Shown piece after piece: positions 37,790-49,907 of a stretch of DNA of 64,000 bases. The DNA comes from Monocercomonoides exilis (Eukaryota; Preaxostyla; Oxymonadida; Polymastigidae). The position numbers and the translations under genes were made by a program. The stretch is taken from positions 465,001 through 529,000 of the forward strand of contig LSRY02000043.1 of NCBI GenBank assembly GCA_001643675.2, in the 5' to 3' direction. The notes under the pieces are model-generated. The model made no database searches. It was given only the letters and a program-made list of their open reading frames with translations, and was not told the DNA's origin. Position 1 is the stretch's first letter, and each line of letters starts with the position of its first letter.

Positions 37790-38362
37790 CTCCCCAAAAT
37801 GACATGGAAAAAAGGGCGAAATAAAATACAAAACAATTACATTAATAATTGTAAAATGAAATAATGCATTGTCCGCTTCACTTCACCACCGACTTCGCCT
37901 TTTCGCCTTGGCCACGAAGACCAGAGGGCAGGGGACATTGCCCCTCGGAGCTGTCTTATGCAGTCAGTGCAGGGATCCGGTGAGGCGAATATAATCAATG
38001 AGCAGAAAGAAAAACCACTCTCGCTCTCACAAGGCGTGGAAAAGAAAACTGCTTGTGCAGGGCTCTGCCTCCCGCTCTTCTTCTGTATTTTCATAGCAAT
38101 CCTAATCATCACACACTGCATATTGAGGTTCTTGTTATCTTCTATGCGAATCATTCACGATCAATATCAGGAGTGCGCTCTCGATATGAGCAATTTCTTC
38201 ATTCCTGTGTATCTGCGTCGTTGACAGGTGCAGAAAAATCTCTTCGGGCAGTTGATCTTTAGTCTTTCCTTCTCTATCTCGCCCTTTTTTCTCGTCATGT
38301 CACCCCAAACTTCTTTCTCGCCTTCGCACCCAGCCGCCTATCGTCTCTCCATCCGCATTCGT

Positions 38363-38459
38363 ATTATCTCGGAGCAAACCTGTCTCACTGCGTTTTTATA
38401 AATTCGCAATAGAGCGAATCAACAAACGCAAGGAGCAGTTTTGCTCCTCAATAATGAGT
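38363..38459 (+). repeat. DIRS-like internal complementary region
   Basis: 38363-38402 is the exact reverse complement of the left terminus. 38403-38459 is the reverse complement of the right terminus. The two join without a gap, as they would if the element ends were fused in a circle. Confidence 0.88.
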
Positions 38460-39389
38460 CTTGAAAGCCCTTTACCAAATATATTTGTTTTGTTTGAGTT
38501 ATATTTAATTTATTTGTTAGTAATGATCTTAAACCCTCCTGTCTAGCACGTCATCGTGCAGCGGATGAATAGAGGGACTGCGGATGAAGGTGCGGCCCCT
38601 GTCTCTACTCCCTTTATTTCTTGGGGTGTTTCCGAGGTGTTCTCTACCGGGAATTCGTTTCTCTTGAGTTCTTTATCATCTAACCTTTTCTTCTTGCTTT
38701 ACGCTTACTTCTGTCTATGAACATCTTACTCTGAGGTGCAGTGTGTTTGCCTCCAGTCAGCTCGCTAACGCTGCTGGGTACTATGAAAGGTGTTCTCCGA
38801 CGCAAGGGTGGTTGGGATGAGGCATTCTGTAACCCAGTTATTTCTCTTTGCCTTCTCTCTTCTCAACTCGGTAAGTCTCGTTTCTTTAACTTCTTTCCTT
38901 TTTTCATATCTTCTTTTCACCCAGCTTCTGATGTATTTTCAGTGCAATCTTTCATCTCTGAATCTGTTTTCTCGATTCTCACATCCTTCCTTACTGTATC
39001 CATATCTAACTTTTCTTCTTCTCCACGAGGGGGTTCTTGGAAGTCATTCGTCAACAGGATCCATTTCATATCTTGAACAGGTTAAAAGTTTTAAATTTTT
39101 GTGCCACTCTTGATCCTGGCTCCCCTTTTGCGTGCATATTGCTCGCTTTCCAAACCTAATTTTTCCGTCTTGATATGTGTATTATAATTTTATGTCTAAT
39201 CGAGAGTGCGGTCAAAGGATCGTGTATTTCATACTCTCTTTGAATCGCTTCCAATTCTTCCTTTATTCTCTACATATTTGCGGGTTAACCTTCTCTTATA
39301 CCAACCACACATGTTCTTCCTTAAAAGTTTGTCCTAGCAAAATTAAACCAACGTTGGAGTGTTTCTTCTGCAACGATTAGTGCATTTGA

Positions 39390-40000
39390 ATGTTTGTTTT
39401 TATCAATTTTTTATAGTCTTCCTTAATGTAATCTGTCTCTGCACTTCTATTAATACAGTATTCTCTTGTAATATTGAACACTCCCTTCTTAATCTCTCCA
39501 GCTCAGCTGGCTCTAAAGTTGCAAAAATAATAGTGAGGATGAGGGCTTTCCTGTGGAGTGCTTGTGGGTCTGTTGAGTTATATGTGGTTTCTTCCACTTT
39601 TGCAATAGTTGTTAAATCCCACATTGATTTGTATCGTTTGCTCCTTCTTGGTTTATCCCCCACATAAGTCTTTTGAAATATTTCTATGTCCTTTCGATCA
39701 ATCTTGGTTTCTCTAAAAAGTTGATGGACTCCAGCACTTTCCGAACTGTCTGATGAATCACTCCGTTTGAGAGGTTCGTATTTGAAAGTGTTTCGGTTAA
39801 CTCTGCCATAATCCATTTGGCATCTCTGGTTGTGAGGGGGTCGGTATCATCCATGCTCTCTCAATCCAGGAATTACTTAAATCTTCTCAGCGCTCTCCTC
39901 TTATAACTTTCACTCTTCTGATTTTTCAGTATTGCTGCTGCTATATCTTTTGCTCCAACGAATTCTCCCCATGTTTGAAAAAGGTCACTTCTTAGATATT
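39390..40000 (-). pseudogene. Tyrosine recombinase relic of the DIRS-like element
   Basis: On the minus strand, a helical N-terminal core-binding segment (SYKRRALRRFK, about 39915-39875) is followed by a catalytic-domain start (SMWDLTTIAK, then LHRKALILTIIFATLEPAEL, about 39640-39500). This resembles the WDL...K.i.Lla...R..EL pattern of DIRS/Ngaro integrases. At the place of the family's catalytic Arg the copy reads LEP. In-frame TAA (39873-39875), TGA (39861-39863) and TAG (39684-39686) plus at least one frameshift break it. The later His-x-x-Arg and Tyr motifs were not found with confidence. Confidence 0.6.
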
Positions 40001-40397
40001 CTCCTCTCCAGTCTTATACTTATGAATTCTTATGGTGGTAATTTCCTTCCTTCCTTTCTCATCTTGGTTCCAGGGATCATGCACTCCTGAAAGGTCCCCA
40101 GGGTCTTTATCGAATGCCCAGGCTGCAGTGGCGGGGTCCAGGTCTGCCCCCGCCAGGCTGGCAGAATCAGAATCGTTAGTTCCCTCTGAGCTTCGTTCAT
40201 CTTCTTTTGCAGTGTCCGTCCGATGTTTCTCCATTACGAACAAGCACAATCTCGTTCTTAAACAATTCTATCTTTCTCTTCCCTTTCAGAGGGGATAGTT
40301 TACAAATTGTTCTACAGGGCACCGGAGCAATCGTGTCAGCAATTATATCTAGTCTTCTCGGTGCGAATGTTTGAAATGTTTCTACGACTTTTTCCAC
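39992..40397 (-). pseudogene. Gag-like or leader ORF relic of the DIRS-like element
   Basis: Two overlapping minus-strand frames (40397-40197 and 40249-39992) read naturally into each other across a frameshift near 40235. The product is hydrophilic: a basic part (SPLKGKRKIELF) is followed by an acidic Ser/Asp part ending HKYKTGEE, which runs on into the recombinase relic after another shift. There is no zinc knuckle. Placement before the recombinase suggests the gag-like ORF, but that is inference. Confidence 0.35.
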
Positions 40398-40499
40398 TCT
40401 CAGTGCATGGTTCTGTTTTTTCTAAGTCCGGCTGAGTGCGTCTATCAGAATTTTAGCTGAGATAGGCGGAGTCTTCTTCTATTTTCATCACACCGCACT

Positions 40500-42240
40500 T
40501 TGCGGCTTCTTTCTGTATCCGCCTCTCGCGGTCTTCCGAAGTCTCATTCTCAGTCTTTTCCTCGCGTTTTTTCGCGGATTTCACCTTTTCAATTTTCTCG
40601 CAAAATTTCACGGTTTCAATATCTGCACCTATCTCGCAAAAGTGTAATGTTTATTATCGTATTATCAAATCTCAATTTCTCTCAATTTCTTTCTCTCCTT
40701 ATCTCACAGCAAACTCAGCTCTCTCTTCATATTCACTCTTTCGATCTTCAATGGTTTGTTACTCCACAACAATCTCGCGACAATGCATGTACCTTTTTCC
40801 TCTCTTAGTCCCGTTAAATTTCGCTGTTTCACATTTGTGATAATTTCTCTTGTAATGAATCGTATCCTTTCCAATAATAAATTTATGATATTTCACTCTT
40901 TCAGTTTTGATATTTTGTAGTAATGCAGCATGTCTATATTTCCTTTGCAAAAGCCTATCGATTTTCTGAGCATTCTATCTCTATTATCATCTCACTGCGA
41001 AGCGCTGTTCTCTGCTCTATCTCCCCTCATGATCTCGCGATTGAACGCGGTTTCTCTCTTTCATCTCATGGACAAGCTGCTGAGTGCAGTTCTCTTTTCT
41101 CTCTCTTTTCTCATAATCTCGAGATCAAACTCGGTTTGATTCTTTGTAACTCTTTCTCGAATATGTGCAACTTCATTTTAATTATATATATTTCGTTGTG
41201 ATAGAATTATCTTTCCATTAATATCTCGCTGTAATCCATGTATCGATTTTCACAAATATCCCTGCATTATAAAAATATATATATTTCGTCATTGTATTTA
41301 TCCGTATCAAGTGGAACTGCGCGGCTCTTTTCCTAAATAATCTTCTTTTGATATTTAGCAGATTCTCTATTTATCCATCTCTCGCATAAATACGCGGCTC
41401 TTCAATCCATTAATCAAATCGTGATCTCGCGGCAAAGCGCGGCTCTTTCTTCTCTCTCTCCTTTCTCTTCTCTCTCTCCTCTCTCTTCACTCTTGGTCTC
41501 GCGGTAAAACACGGTTTTCTATTCTATCTCTTTTCATATGATAACGAGATATAACTAAGTTTGATTCTCTATAATTTTAGTTCGAATATGCACAGCTTCA
41601 ATTTAACTTAATTATTTAACAACTGTTATAAAATTATCCTTGTATAAATATATCGCTGCAATATGTGTATAGATCTTCACAAATATCCTTGTAAATATAT
41701 ATGTGTATATGTTTTGTTGCTGCATTTATCCATATTTCTCCGAATTGCCCTATTCCTTTCCATTGTAATCTTCTTTCGCTATTTTGTAGAATCTCTATTT
41801 ATCCCTATCTCGCTGCAATCTACGGCTCTTTTTCCACTTTAGTCTGCATAAATATTTTTCTCTCTTTTGTTATATCATTCTTCGAAATAATCTCTTGATA
41901 TTGCGTATCTTCATTTCAATTGATTGTATCTTTAATAAAAGGAGATTCTTTCTCAATTGTAAACTCTTTGCAATATGTGGATATATCTTCTTTAATTCTT
42001 GAATTATCTTGCGATTTCTAAATTTTCCTATATCTCGTTGCATGCATGGCTCATTTTCCTTATAAATGAACAAAATATTTTGTAGTTTCATTTTCTTTAA
42101 AAATCTATTGAAATACATATCTTCATTTTGCATAAATATCTCACAGATATCTTAATTTCAGTTTTCTATTTTGTAGCTTCTATTCTTGTATTGTCTTTTC
42201 ACTGTGCACGGCTCTCTATTCATCTTTATCAGCTGTGCAC
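40500..42240 (-). repeat. Degenerate repeat array inside the DIRS-like element
   Basis: A motif of the form TCTCGC-x(2)-(C/T)AAA-x(3)-CGG(C/T)TCTTT recurs irregularly, for example near 40600, 40770, 40990, 41033, 41363, 41413, 41493, 41793 and 42013. A larger unit of about 430 bp can be aligned between the neighbourhoods of 41380 and 41810 on the minus strand. The copies are diverged and the region has many stops. Whether it was ever coding is unclear. Confidence 0.55.
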
Positions 42241-42426
42241 TTCCTTCTATTCTCGAAGATGTATTTCAAGGTAAGGACCTGGTAAGTTCTTCAATAATAT
42301 TTTCCTTTCTTACCAGTTTCAGAATTCGATCTATTTCTTCTATATCGCCTTCTCTGAATTTTTAGTAACAGGCTGTTGTTTCTTAATTATTGCGGACAGT
42401 AAAGATCTTCTTTGAATTTATAATTT

Positions 42427-42524
42427 GGCGAAGTTAGATCTTAAACCACCCATAAATCGTAAACAATACTCATTATTGAAGAGCAAACCTGCTCCTTGCG
42501 TTTGTTGATTCGCTCTATTGCGAA
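42427..42524 (-). repeat. DIRS-like terminal repeat (window-right, element 5' end)
   Basis: Read on the minus strand it begins TTCGCAATAGAGCGAATCAA and continues into the segment shared with the left terminus. Confidence 0.8.
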
Positions 42525-45500
42525 CTTTCAAAGAATATGAAAAGTGTCAATTTGTTCATGCAGTAACACAAATATGCAGAAAAGACATGTTAAACCATCG
42601 TCTGGGAAGCAATTGAAGATTTGACTTTATTTGTTTGCAATTTAAGGAAACTTCATGTTTTAGGAAATGATAAATTAATTGAATATTGAGAGTTGATATT
42701 TTCATTGAATGAACCAGTCACAACCTATGTCTTTTTTATTGAATCCATTTTCCACGTATTTTCTTTTATTGTTTCTGTATCTTATTTCTGAGAATGTTTT
42801 TGTTTATTTTTGCATGCATTTTCCTTTTCCGAACTTACCCCAAAAGTTGCTTCAAGTCAACTTGCTTTTTAGTTTTGCTTATATCCAACAAGCAAAACAA
42901 ACTGTTCAATAACTTTTTATTAGTTCAACAGATAAAAGCTATCAAACATTGACTTTCAAACAAGAAAAAAATAAAAACAAAAAAGTCAAGAGTTCAATTT
43001 TTATATCTTCTTTAAAGTATTTGTAAATTCATTTAATTGCAATTAAAACAGTGACAAAAATCGAAAAATCTATCAAATGCTTGAAAATATTTGAAGTAAT
43101 ACAAAATCGAAGCATATAAAGTCTAATTCACTGTTTGTAATTTTAATCTTTTCTACATGATTAAATGCACCAAAAAAAAAAACAATCTTTATCATTTTTC
43201 AAACAAAAACTTGCATCATTTTCATTCTAAAATGCAAAATCGTATTCCCATTTTTCAATTTATAAATTTTTCATCTTTTATCCACTCAAATAGTTTTTTC
43301 TTCACTGGCTCTTTATAAATCTTCTTCCATTTTATAACCCTCCTCTTTTTGCAGCATCGTCTAGTGTTCATAAAGCAATGCAAATAATCCTTAATGTTTT
43401 TTATCCTCTAAAGTTGATTGATGAAATCTTCTATATGAATTGAGAGATATGGCTTTAACGTTTAACAAATCATCGACCATGAAAAATCTGTTTCCTTCCT
43501 CATCAATTAGAAATGAATAAATGCAATGAACACAAATTGCTCGGCAATTTTCCTCAGGCGCTTGAATAAAAGAACAATGCAACTTTGCTGTCCAACAAGC
43601 TATTCATTCGGTATTTCACAAATATTTAAGAAAAACTTTCATATTATTGTCCATTCTATCAAATAAGTTCTTCTATCATATTTTCTTTACTCATTTCATT
43701 TTTCTTCGTCAGTCAATGCGTTTCATTTAATCTTCAAATAAGTTCACTTGAATTATTGCAAAGGATTATTCATTTTATAGCATTCCTTCCAAACAAAAAT
43801 TGTGAAATATTCGATTTATCAAAAACTGACAAGCAATCAAATACGCAAGTCTGTTCAGATTTCTGTGTTCTTAATGATGTGAGATTGTATCAAAGTTTTC
43901 ATTTCCAAAAGTTCTCGTTCAATTTTCTTTTATTGAAAAAGGAGAATGCAATTTATAAAGTTAAAAATGAAATTGAAATACACCTTCATTTTATTTAAAG
44001 TGACTCAAAGTTGCTTAACCTTTTTCAACTTCTTCAAAAACTTCATCGTTTTTGTTTTGCTCAATGCAACTTTCACGAAACAGAGAACACTGCCTGAATG
44101 TTTTTTCTGAAACGCCATCGTCGAGCGAAAGGAAACATTAACCACCACCAACGTGATGTTTTTATTTTTTCATATTCATTTCCTAATCTTCATCAATTAT
44201 CATCTTTCAAATTCATCTTCTCAATAGTTATTCATCAAAAGAATAATATTAAAATCTTTATTCATTTTTGAAACATCCAACTTTCTTTATCTACAATTTT
44301 GAATTTTTCAAATTCGTTTTCTTTTCATCAATCATTTTATCAATTTCATGAAACAATTTTTATGATTAAAAATAATAAAACTCTTCTTTGTTCATTTAAT
44401 TCAAATATCCATCAATCTCCTCTTTTTTCTGTCTCTGTTCATTTTCATCGAAGGATTCCAGTTAATCAAATATCACCTTAATATATATTCAAACATTGAC
44501 ATTCGAACTTTCAGTTAAACAGCAAAAATATTTAAACTTATAAACATTTCTGTTGATAAAATCTCATAAATTCGATCGTTAGCTTTGCAATCAATAATCA
44601 TTTCATATTACCAGCCGTGTCAAATAACAAAATTTTGTGAATTATTTTTCGTTAACAAAAAGGCTCAATAAATACAAACGTCTTTGATTAGAATGCAAAA
44701 GAAAATGGATATGCAACAACTCATTATTGTTAAATGCTTCACAATCATTATTGCAAAAGAATAAGAACTGAAACAACTTGGATTGAATGTTAAAAATCAG
44801 ATAAAGAGTTTTCGAGTTTCGTTTTGATCTTACCAACAATTTGTTTGAGGATGAAAGTCTTTTTTTCCTTTTTCGAAAAAGAATAAGATCCATCAACAGA
44901 AATGTTGTTTTATTGATAAGAAAAGAAACGGGGTGAATGATTTTGTGAACGGAAGTTTTTTTCCTTCAAGAAAAAAGATGGAGGTTAAAAACCAGAACAT
45001 TTCATAATCACAAGAAAATTATTGATTGTAGATGATGGAATGTTTATTGAGAATGTGTTTTCAGATGCTTCAGAAGTTTATGGACAATAAAATAAATGTT
45101 CTTCTGAGAATAAATTTTGATTGACAAAAGAAATGAACTTGAGCATGGTCAACAAACTTGCAGAGTTACAGAAAATCAATACTCAATGCTCTGATCGTTA
45201 AATAACTTGTTTTATGAAGATATGATTAATAATTCGGAAAAAACTGCAAAGGCCACATTGAACAAAAAAGAAGGAAATTCAGATGTTTCGTGAAGCTCTC
45301 ACTTCAGATAATATTTGTATGCTTCTTTCGGACATATCAAGATTTTTGGTTTCCTCAATAATTTGAATTTCAATAGATAAAAAAGTCAACATTGAATATT
45401 GTGAAAGTCACCTCTCTTCTGAAACTATCATCAAAAGTTAACTTGGATATTTTTTTGACAACTGAAAACGAAGCAAAAGCAGTATATGAAGCTCCTGTAA

Positions 45501-46550
45501 AAAAATAGTAAAGAGATACTCAAATAATATTATGATACATTTTCTGAAGATTTATTTGGACAAGCTCAATCAAACTTTGAAAATCCACAATCATGTTCAT
45601 TTGCATTGCAAGCATCATTCGAGCAAAAAGATAAATGAGTATTAATTGTTCGAGTTCTAGATTGCTTGAATCATTTCTTACTCCTTTAATAAATGTTGCA
45701 AAAAAAGAAAGCACTTTTTTACAGTCGTTCATCGAAGCAACTCAATAAGTGGTCTGTATGTTTGATTTTCTCTGATAAACCTTTTTTCATTATCAATTTT
45801 TCTTTATTCGTTGGTTAATTTTTTTCAGATAAAAAGTATTGAATGATATCTGTCATGATTTCAACAGACTTATCCAGCACTAATTACCATTCAAATCTGA
45901 TATCCATGATGGAACAATGAAATCAACACATTTTTATTATTTGTTTGCACATTTATATCGAACAGACAATTGTTTAAGATTCAAATCATCAATCTGTTGA
46001 AACAAAGACAATATTTTTTCTTGAAGATTCTATTTGTAATTGATGTATGCGCAAATTTTTATAGCTCATAGTTAATTTCTCATTCTTTTCGATTGAAGAT
46101 CTTTTATTAAAGTTGTTTTTTTGTTGTTTGCAACTATGCATTCGTGAGTGATTGATAGTTCAAAAGACAGCGATGAGAAAAGAAGAAAAGTTCGGAGATT
46201 CTGACATCGAAAGGAATATATTTCAGTGATTAATTGTGATAATAAAAATCGGATTGTTGTTGAATATTGTTTTTATTAATATCTTTCATAGGTTGCGTTG
46301 AATGGGGTTTTTCATCAAAGTTGATAACATAACTATCACTGTTTTATTCAGATAAAAGTTCTTCTTTTCAGTCTGCAACATGTAAGTTTCGTTATTCAGA
46401 GTATTTCTAACCCAGTCATTTTTTGCATATCATTTGTTTTCCATTGTATTCACTCTCACAAAAATAATAGAATATATCAAGAAAATACATTTGATTATAA
46501 TTTCATTTGAAATAAACCATTATAGATACATGATAAACACTAATAAAAAA
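42525..46550. other. AT-rich intergenic region
   Basis: About 4 kb with no supported gene. A minus-strand frame at 43391-43582 (with SFLIDEEGNRFFMVDDLL) reads like a protein fragment, but no splice partners or start context support it. I see no structural RNA. Confidence 0.45.
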
Positions 46551-46763
46551 AACGTGTATTCCGACAGGCCTCGCTCAACAAAAAGCAGGCATGTCGCACA
46601 GATGTCAAAAGCTTTGAACGACATGGATTCGGAGGACCCGAAGGGATGCTTAATTCACTTCATCCATCATAGCAAACCTGGTAAATCCTTTCGGGAAGTA
46701 ATTGAAAGCAATTGCAATAGTGTGAACATTAATTCAAATTGTTGTTTGATAATAATAAAATAA
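46551..46763 (+). pseudogene. Possible coding fragment of unknown origin
   Basis: A short stretch of more balanced base composition encodes a hydrophilic segment with DRPRSTKSRHVAQMSKALND, then KGCLIHFIHHSKPGKSF. It stands out from the AT-rich surroundings and may be the 5' exon of the transposase-like relic downstream. I do not recognise it. Confidence 0.25.
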
Positions 46764-47291
46764 CTTCTTTGTTTATCTGGATTAATTAATGTTGCTGATG
46801 TTGCTGAACAGTCAAAATAAACAAACTTCTGGAAAATCTTTCGCAGGTACTTTCTGTTCTGAATATGCGTGAAAGGGTTTTGGTTCTCGGTTGTGTGTCA
46901 AACATTTTCCCCATGGGAAAACTGGAGAAGAGTGATTAGAATGTAACAAAAAGCGAATTCTATTACTCCAAAAAAGCTTGGAAAGATTTTTTAGAGGAAA
47001 AAACAGTTTCTTCAAACGAACAAAAAAAGGATAATTGCTCCAATTTGAAATGTTTGCCTTTCTATTTTTTCGTTAACGATAATTTTCTTGTTTTTTCTGT
47101 CACCAAATAAAGCAAGTCAATTTAATATGGCAGAATCCTGGATGTTGTGCCACAGTTCTTGTAGCTGTAAAAACTGAAAAAAACGAAAAAAATGTTTGCT
47201 CATTTGCATTTTTCTGAACAATTTGGAATTTCATCAATATCGTTTTTTTATTCACTGCCTTTGATCAAAAACTCTTTTGTATTTACTATTT

Positions 47292-48827
47292 CAGCTGTGA
47301 AAAAAAAACCTCGGCACAACGATCTGAACGAATCCCAGTCTTGCATTATTAAAAATGTGTGTGAAAATGATGCGAACTCAAAAAATCAACATGCAGTCGA
47401 TTTTGATCGAAAAGAAGTCGTCAAAACTTCCTCTCGATCTGAATTTGAAAAGAAAAAAGAAAAGAAAATTATAAAAGATAAAAAAAAAAGAAAAAGTTTT
47501 TTCTCCGACAGAGAAAAGACTGATAGAAAAAATAAAAAAGAATTTATATTCTGAAATGACGAATGAATTGGAAATCAAAATGGCTTATTCTACGTTTTGT
47601 AAAAAAACAAAGAATTTTAAAAAAGCCAAGAAAAGGACTGATCTTTGTGATATTTGTGAGAGAGGTAATTTTTTAGAGAGGAAAAAAAAGAATTTAATGA
47701 AAAAGTATAAGAAATTAAATGATGAAGAAAAAGAAGAAATAGAATTAATTGAAAACCATAGAAAAATGGCAAAATGCCAGCGTGATTATTTTTATCACGT
47801 GAATAATAATATGAAACAAAATGAAGTTTCCATCATAATGGACTTCAAAGAGAATTGGGCTTTGCCCATTACAAGAAACGAAACTTGTAAAAATTTTTAT
47901 GAAAAAAAACAAATTTCACACTTGTGTTTTGTTGTTCATAAAGTTGACAAATTTTATAAACTTGAGAAATTTTGTTTTAATTTCTTTTCAGAAATTTTAT
48001 CTCACGATTTTAGATTTGTGTTGGAATCATTAAAACAATGATTGAAATTTGATATTTTCAAAGATGTTTCTTCTTTTCATTTCTTTTGTGATAATGGTCC
48101 CCATTTTAGGAACTCACACATATTACACTTTTTATAATCTAATTCGTCTCCAATTTTTTGCAATAAAATTTGTTCTTTGTCATTTTTCGTAGAGCACCAC
48201 GGGAAAAGTGAGTGCGATAGTGAATTTGGTCATTTAACTCGTTTAATTAAAAATAATTTAAATGATAATGTTTTAATGACTATTGATGATTTAATTTGTT
48301 TTTTCAATTCTAATTTCAATTCTGAATATTGTGCCAATAATTTTATTAATTTTAATATTGATAATATTTCTTTTTCTGATAGTGATACACAGATAACAAT
48401 GAATGAACAAGATATTCCAACAATTACTCCTGATATGTCTTTTAATACCAACGGACAAAGAGAAAATGAAACGAAACATATATTCTTAAAGTTTGTTTAA
48501 GTTTTTTTTTAATTTGATCAACATTATTTTTTCTTATAAACTAAAATCTTTATTTTAATATTAAATTTGATATATCTTAATAAATCTGAAAGACACGAAA
48601 TAGAAGCAGACAATATCTGGGGTGAATTAATCAACTCTGGAATGAAGAAATTTTTATTTTTCACAAAGAAAAATAGAAAAATATTGTCTTCTCCTCTCAG
48701 CAGTATTGATTCTCAGAATTTTGTAGAAATAAATTATAGAGAAAGAAAAAGAAAAACCGAAAAGGAAAGGAAAGTTTATTTGGGTAATGGAAAGACAGAA
48801 AATTCTTTTAATATTGAAATGGATTAA
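47292..48827 (+). pseudogene. Transposase-like protein relic (RNase H-fold type, inferred)
   Basis: A Lys-rich N-terminal part (47292-47554) is frameshifted at an A-rich stretch relative to the main frame, which runs from 47490. The main frame has a paired-cysteine segment (RTDLCDICERG), then MDFKENW near 47838, FCDNGPHFRNS near 48088 and VEHHGKSECDSEFG near 48187. The order of Asp, Asp and Glu in these blocks suggests a DDE-type transposase, but I cannot name the family. In-frame TGA (48039-48041) and a TAA after HFRNSHILHFL break it without a frame change. A further open stretch (48567-48827) in the same frame may be its C-terminus. Confidence 0.45.
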
Positions 48828-49900
48828 AGCATTGGAAAAAGCGTGAAGAAAACAATAAAGGATAGAATGAATTATTTGAAAGCTTTTAATTATGATTCAA
48901 CATAATTAAATAATACTTTTTTTTCTGATGACTCTTTAATAGGTGAAGATTCAAACTGCTCCATTGAAAGCGAATCAGGTATGTTAGGTTTTGCAACAAA
49001 AAAGCAGTTCTTCAAATAATTGCTTTATTCATTTCCAATCAACCAACAATTTAACCCATTGAAGTTCTTGGAATAAAAATTACTGTGAAAAATATAATAA
49101 TTCTTTAAATTTGTCTGATTTTTTTTTTAATTCAAATTCAGCAATTGACAGCAACTCCACAATGGAGGAAGATTTCTAAATATTTATAACTTTTTTTATA
49201 AAGTCCATTTTTTGAAGTCTTGCTTATCCAATGATAACTGTTTTTTTCATTTGAGGACTAAACTGAATCCTTCCTATATTTATTCAAATTTTTTTTGGAT
49301 AAAAATTTGCAGGCCTTGGGTCCAGATTCAGTTTCCCAGGAGACTTTCAAAAAACGGACCGTATAAAAAAATATATGTGAATAATTTCACATTATGCCAA
49401 AACCAAGTGAATATACTTCAATATTTATCATTATAATTAATTGTTTTTTTTATGATTATAATTTTTTCTATTTTTTTTCATTTTCGATTTTTATTAAATT
49501 TTTATTGTATTTGCTTTTTCGATTTTCTTTCTGATTTATTAGTTGATTTTTTTTCCTTTATTTATTTATTTATTAGATATTTTACGGCAACTATCTGTAT
49601 TTAGCAAAATGTGTAGTTGTTACGGAAAATCAAGACTTGTAACGGATAAATTATACTTGTTACGAAAAAAACCCATTCTTTCAGACAAAGATTTAATATA
49701 TAAAAGGAAACAAGATTTATATGTGTTTTGAGTCACTTGTGTTACAGTTGCATTTACCGATAATTTATCAGACAAAATGAGTTTTTTACAATTGGTTGAT
49801 CCATTTATTATGTGTGCATCGTTTCATAATCATAAAAAAAAAACATAATTTAATTATTATCTGTTGTTTGAAAAAATTGAATTGATATACTATTTAGTAA
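48828..49900. other. AT-rich spacer
   Basis: No gene is seen. Around 49598-49660 a short motif related to CTTGTTACG occurs three times, and a similar motif occurs near 58090, but I could not assemble it into inverted termini. Confidence 0.4.
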
Positions 49901-49907
49901 CAGCTCA

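Larger units (their letters stand above)
37705..42524 (-). mobile_element. DIRS-like tyrosine-recombinase element, decayed
   Basis: Unequal inverted termini lie at 37705-37789 and 42427-42524. They share about 50 bp (45 identical) beginning ATAATGAGTATTGTT, but have different outermost ends. An internal block at 38363-38459 is the reverse complement of the two outer ends joined together: its first 40 bp match the left end exactly and its next 57 bp match the right end with two differences. This internal complementary region is the hallmark of DIRS retrotransposons. A decayed tyrosine recombinase and a gag-like relic lie inside on the minus strand, so the internal block is near the 3' end as expected. 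I could not find reverse transcriptase motifs, so the copy is non-autonomous or has lost them. Confidence 0.75.

Noticed and set aside
38741-39113. Plus-strand frames inside the DIRS-like element
   Set aside because: C/T-rich Ser/Phe/Leu sequence without motifs; the recognisable coding relics are on the minus strand.
38460-39390. Reverse transcriptase of the DIRS-like element
   Set aside because: I looked for a YxDD-like core and RNase H blocks on the minus strand here and saw none, so I do not claim an RT.
43391-43582. Small minus-strand gene
   Set aside because: Short, no start or splice context, and no recognisable similarity.
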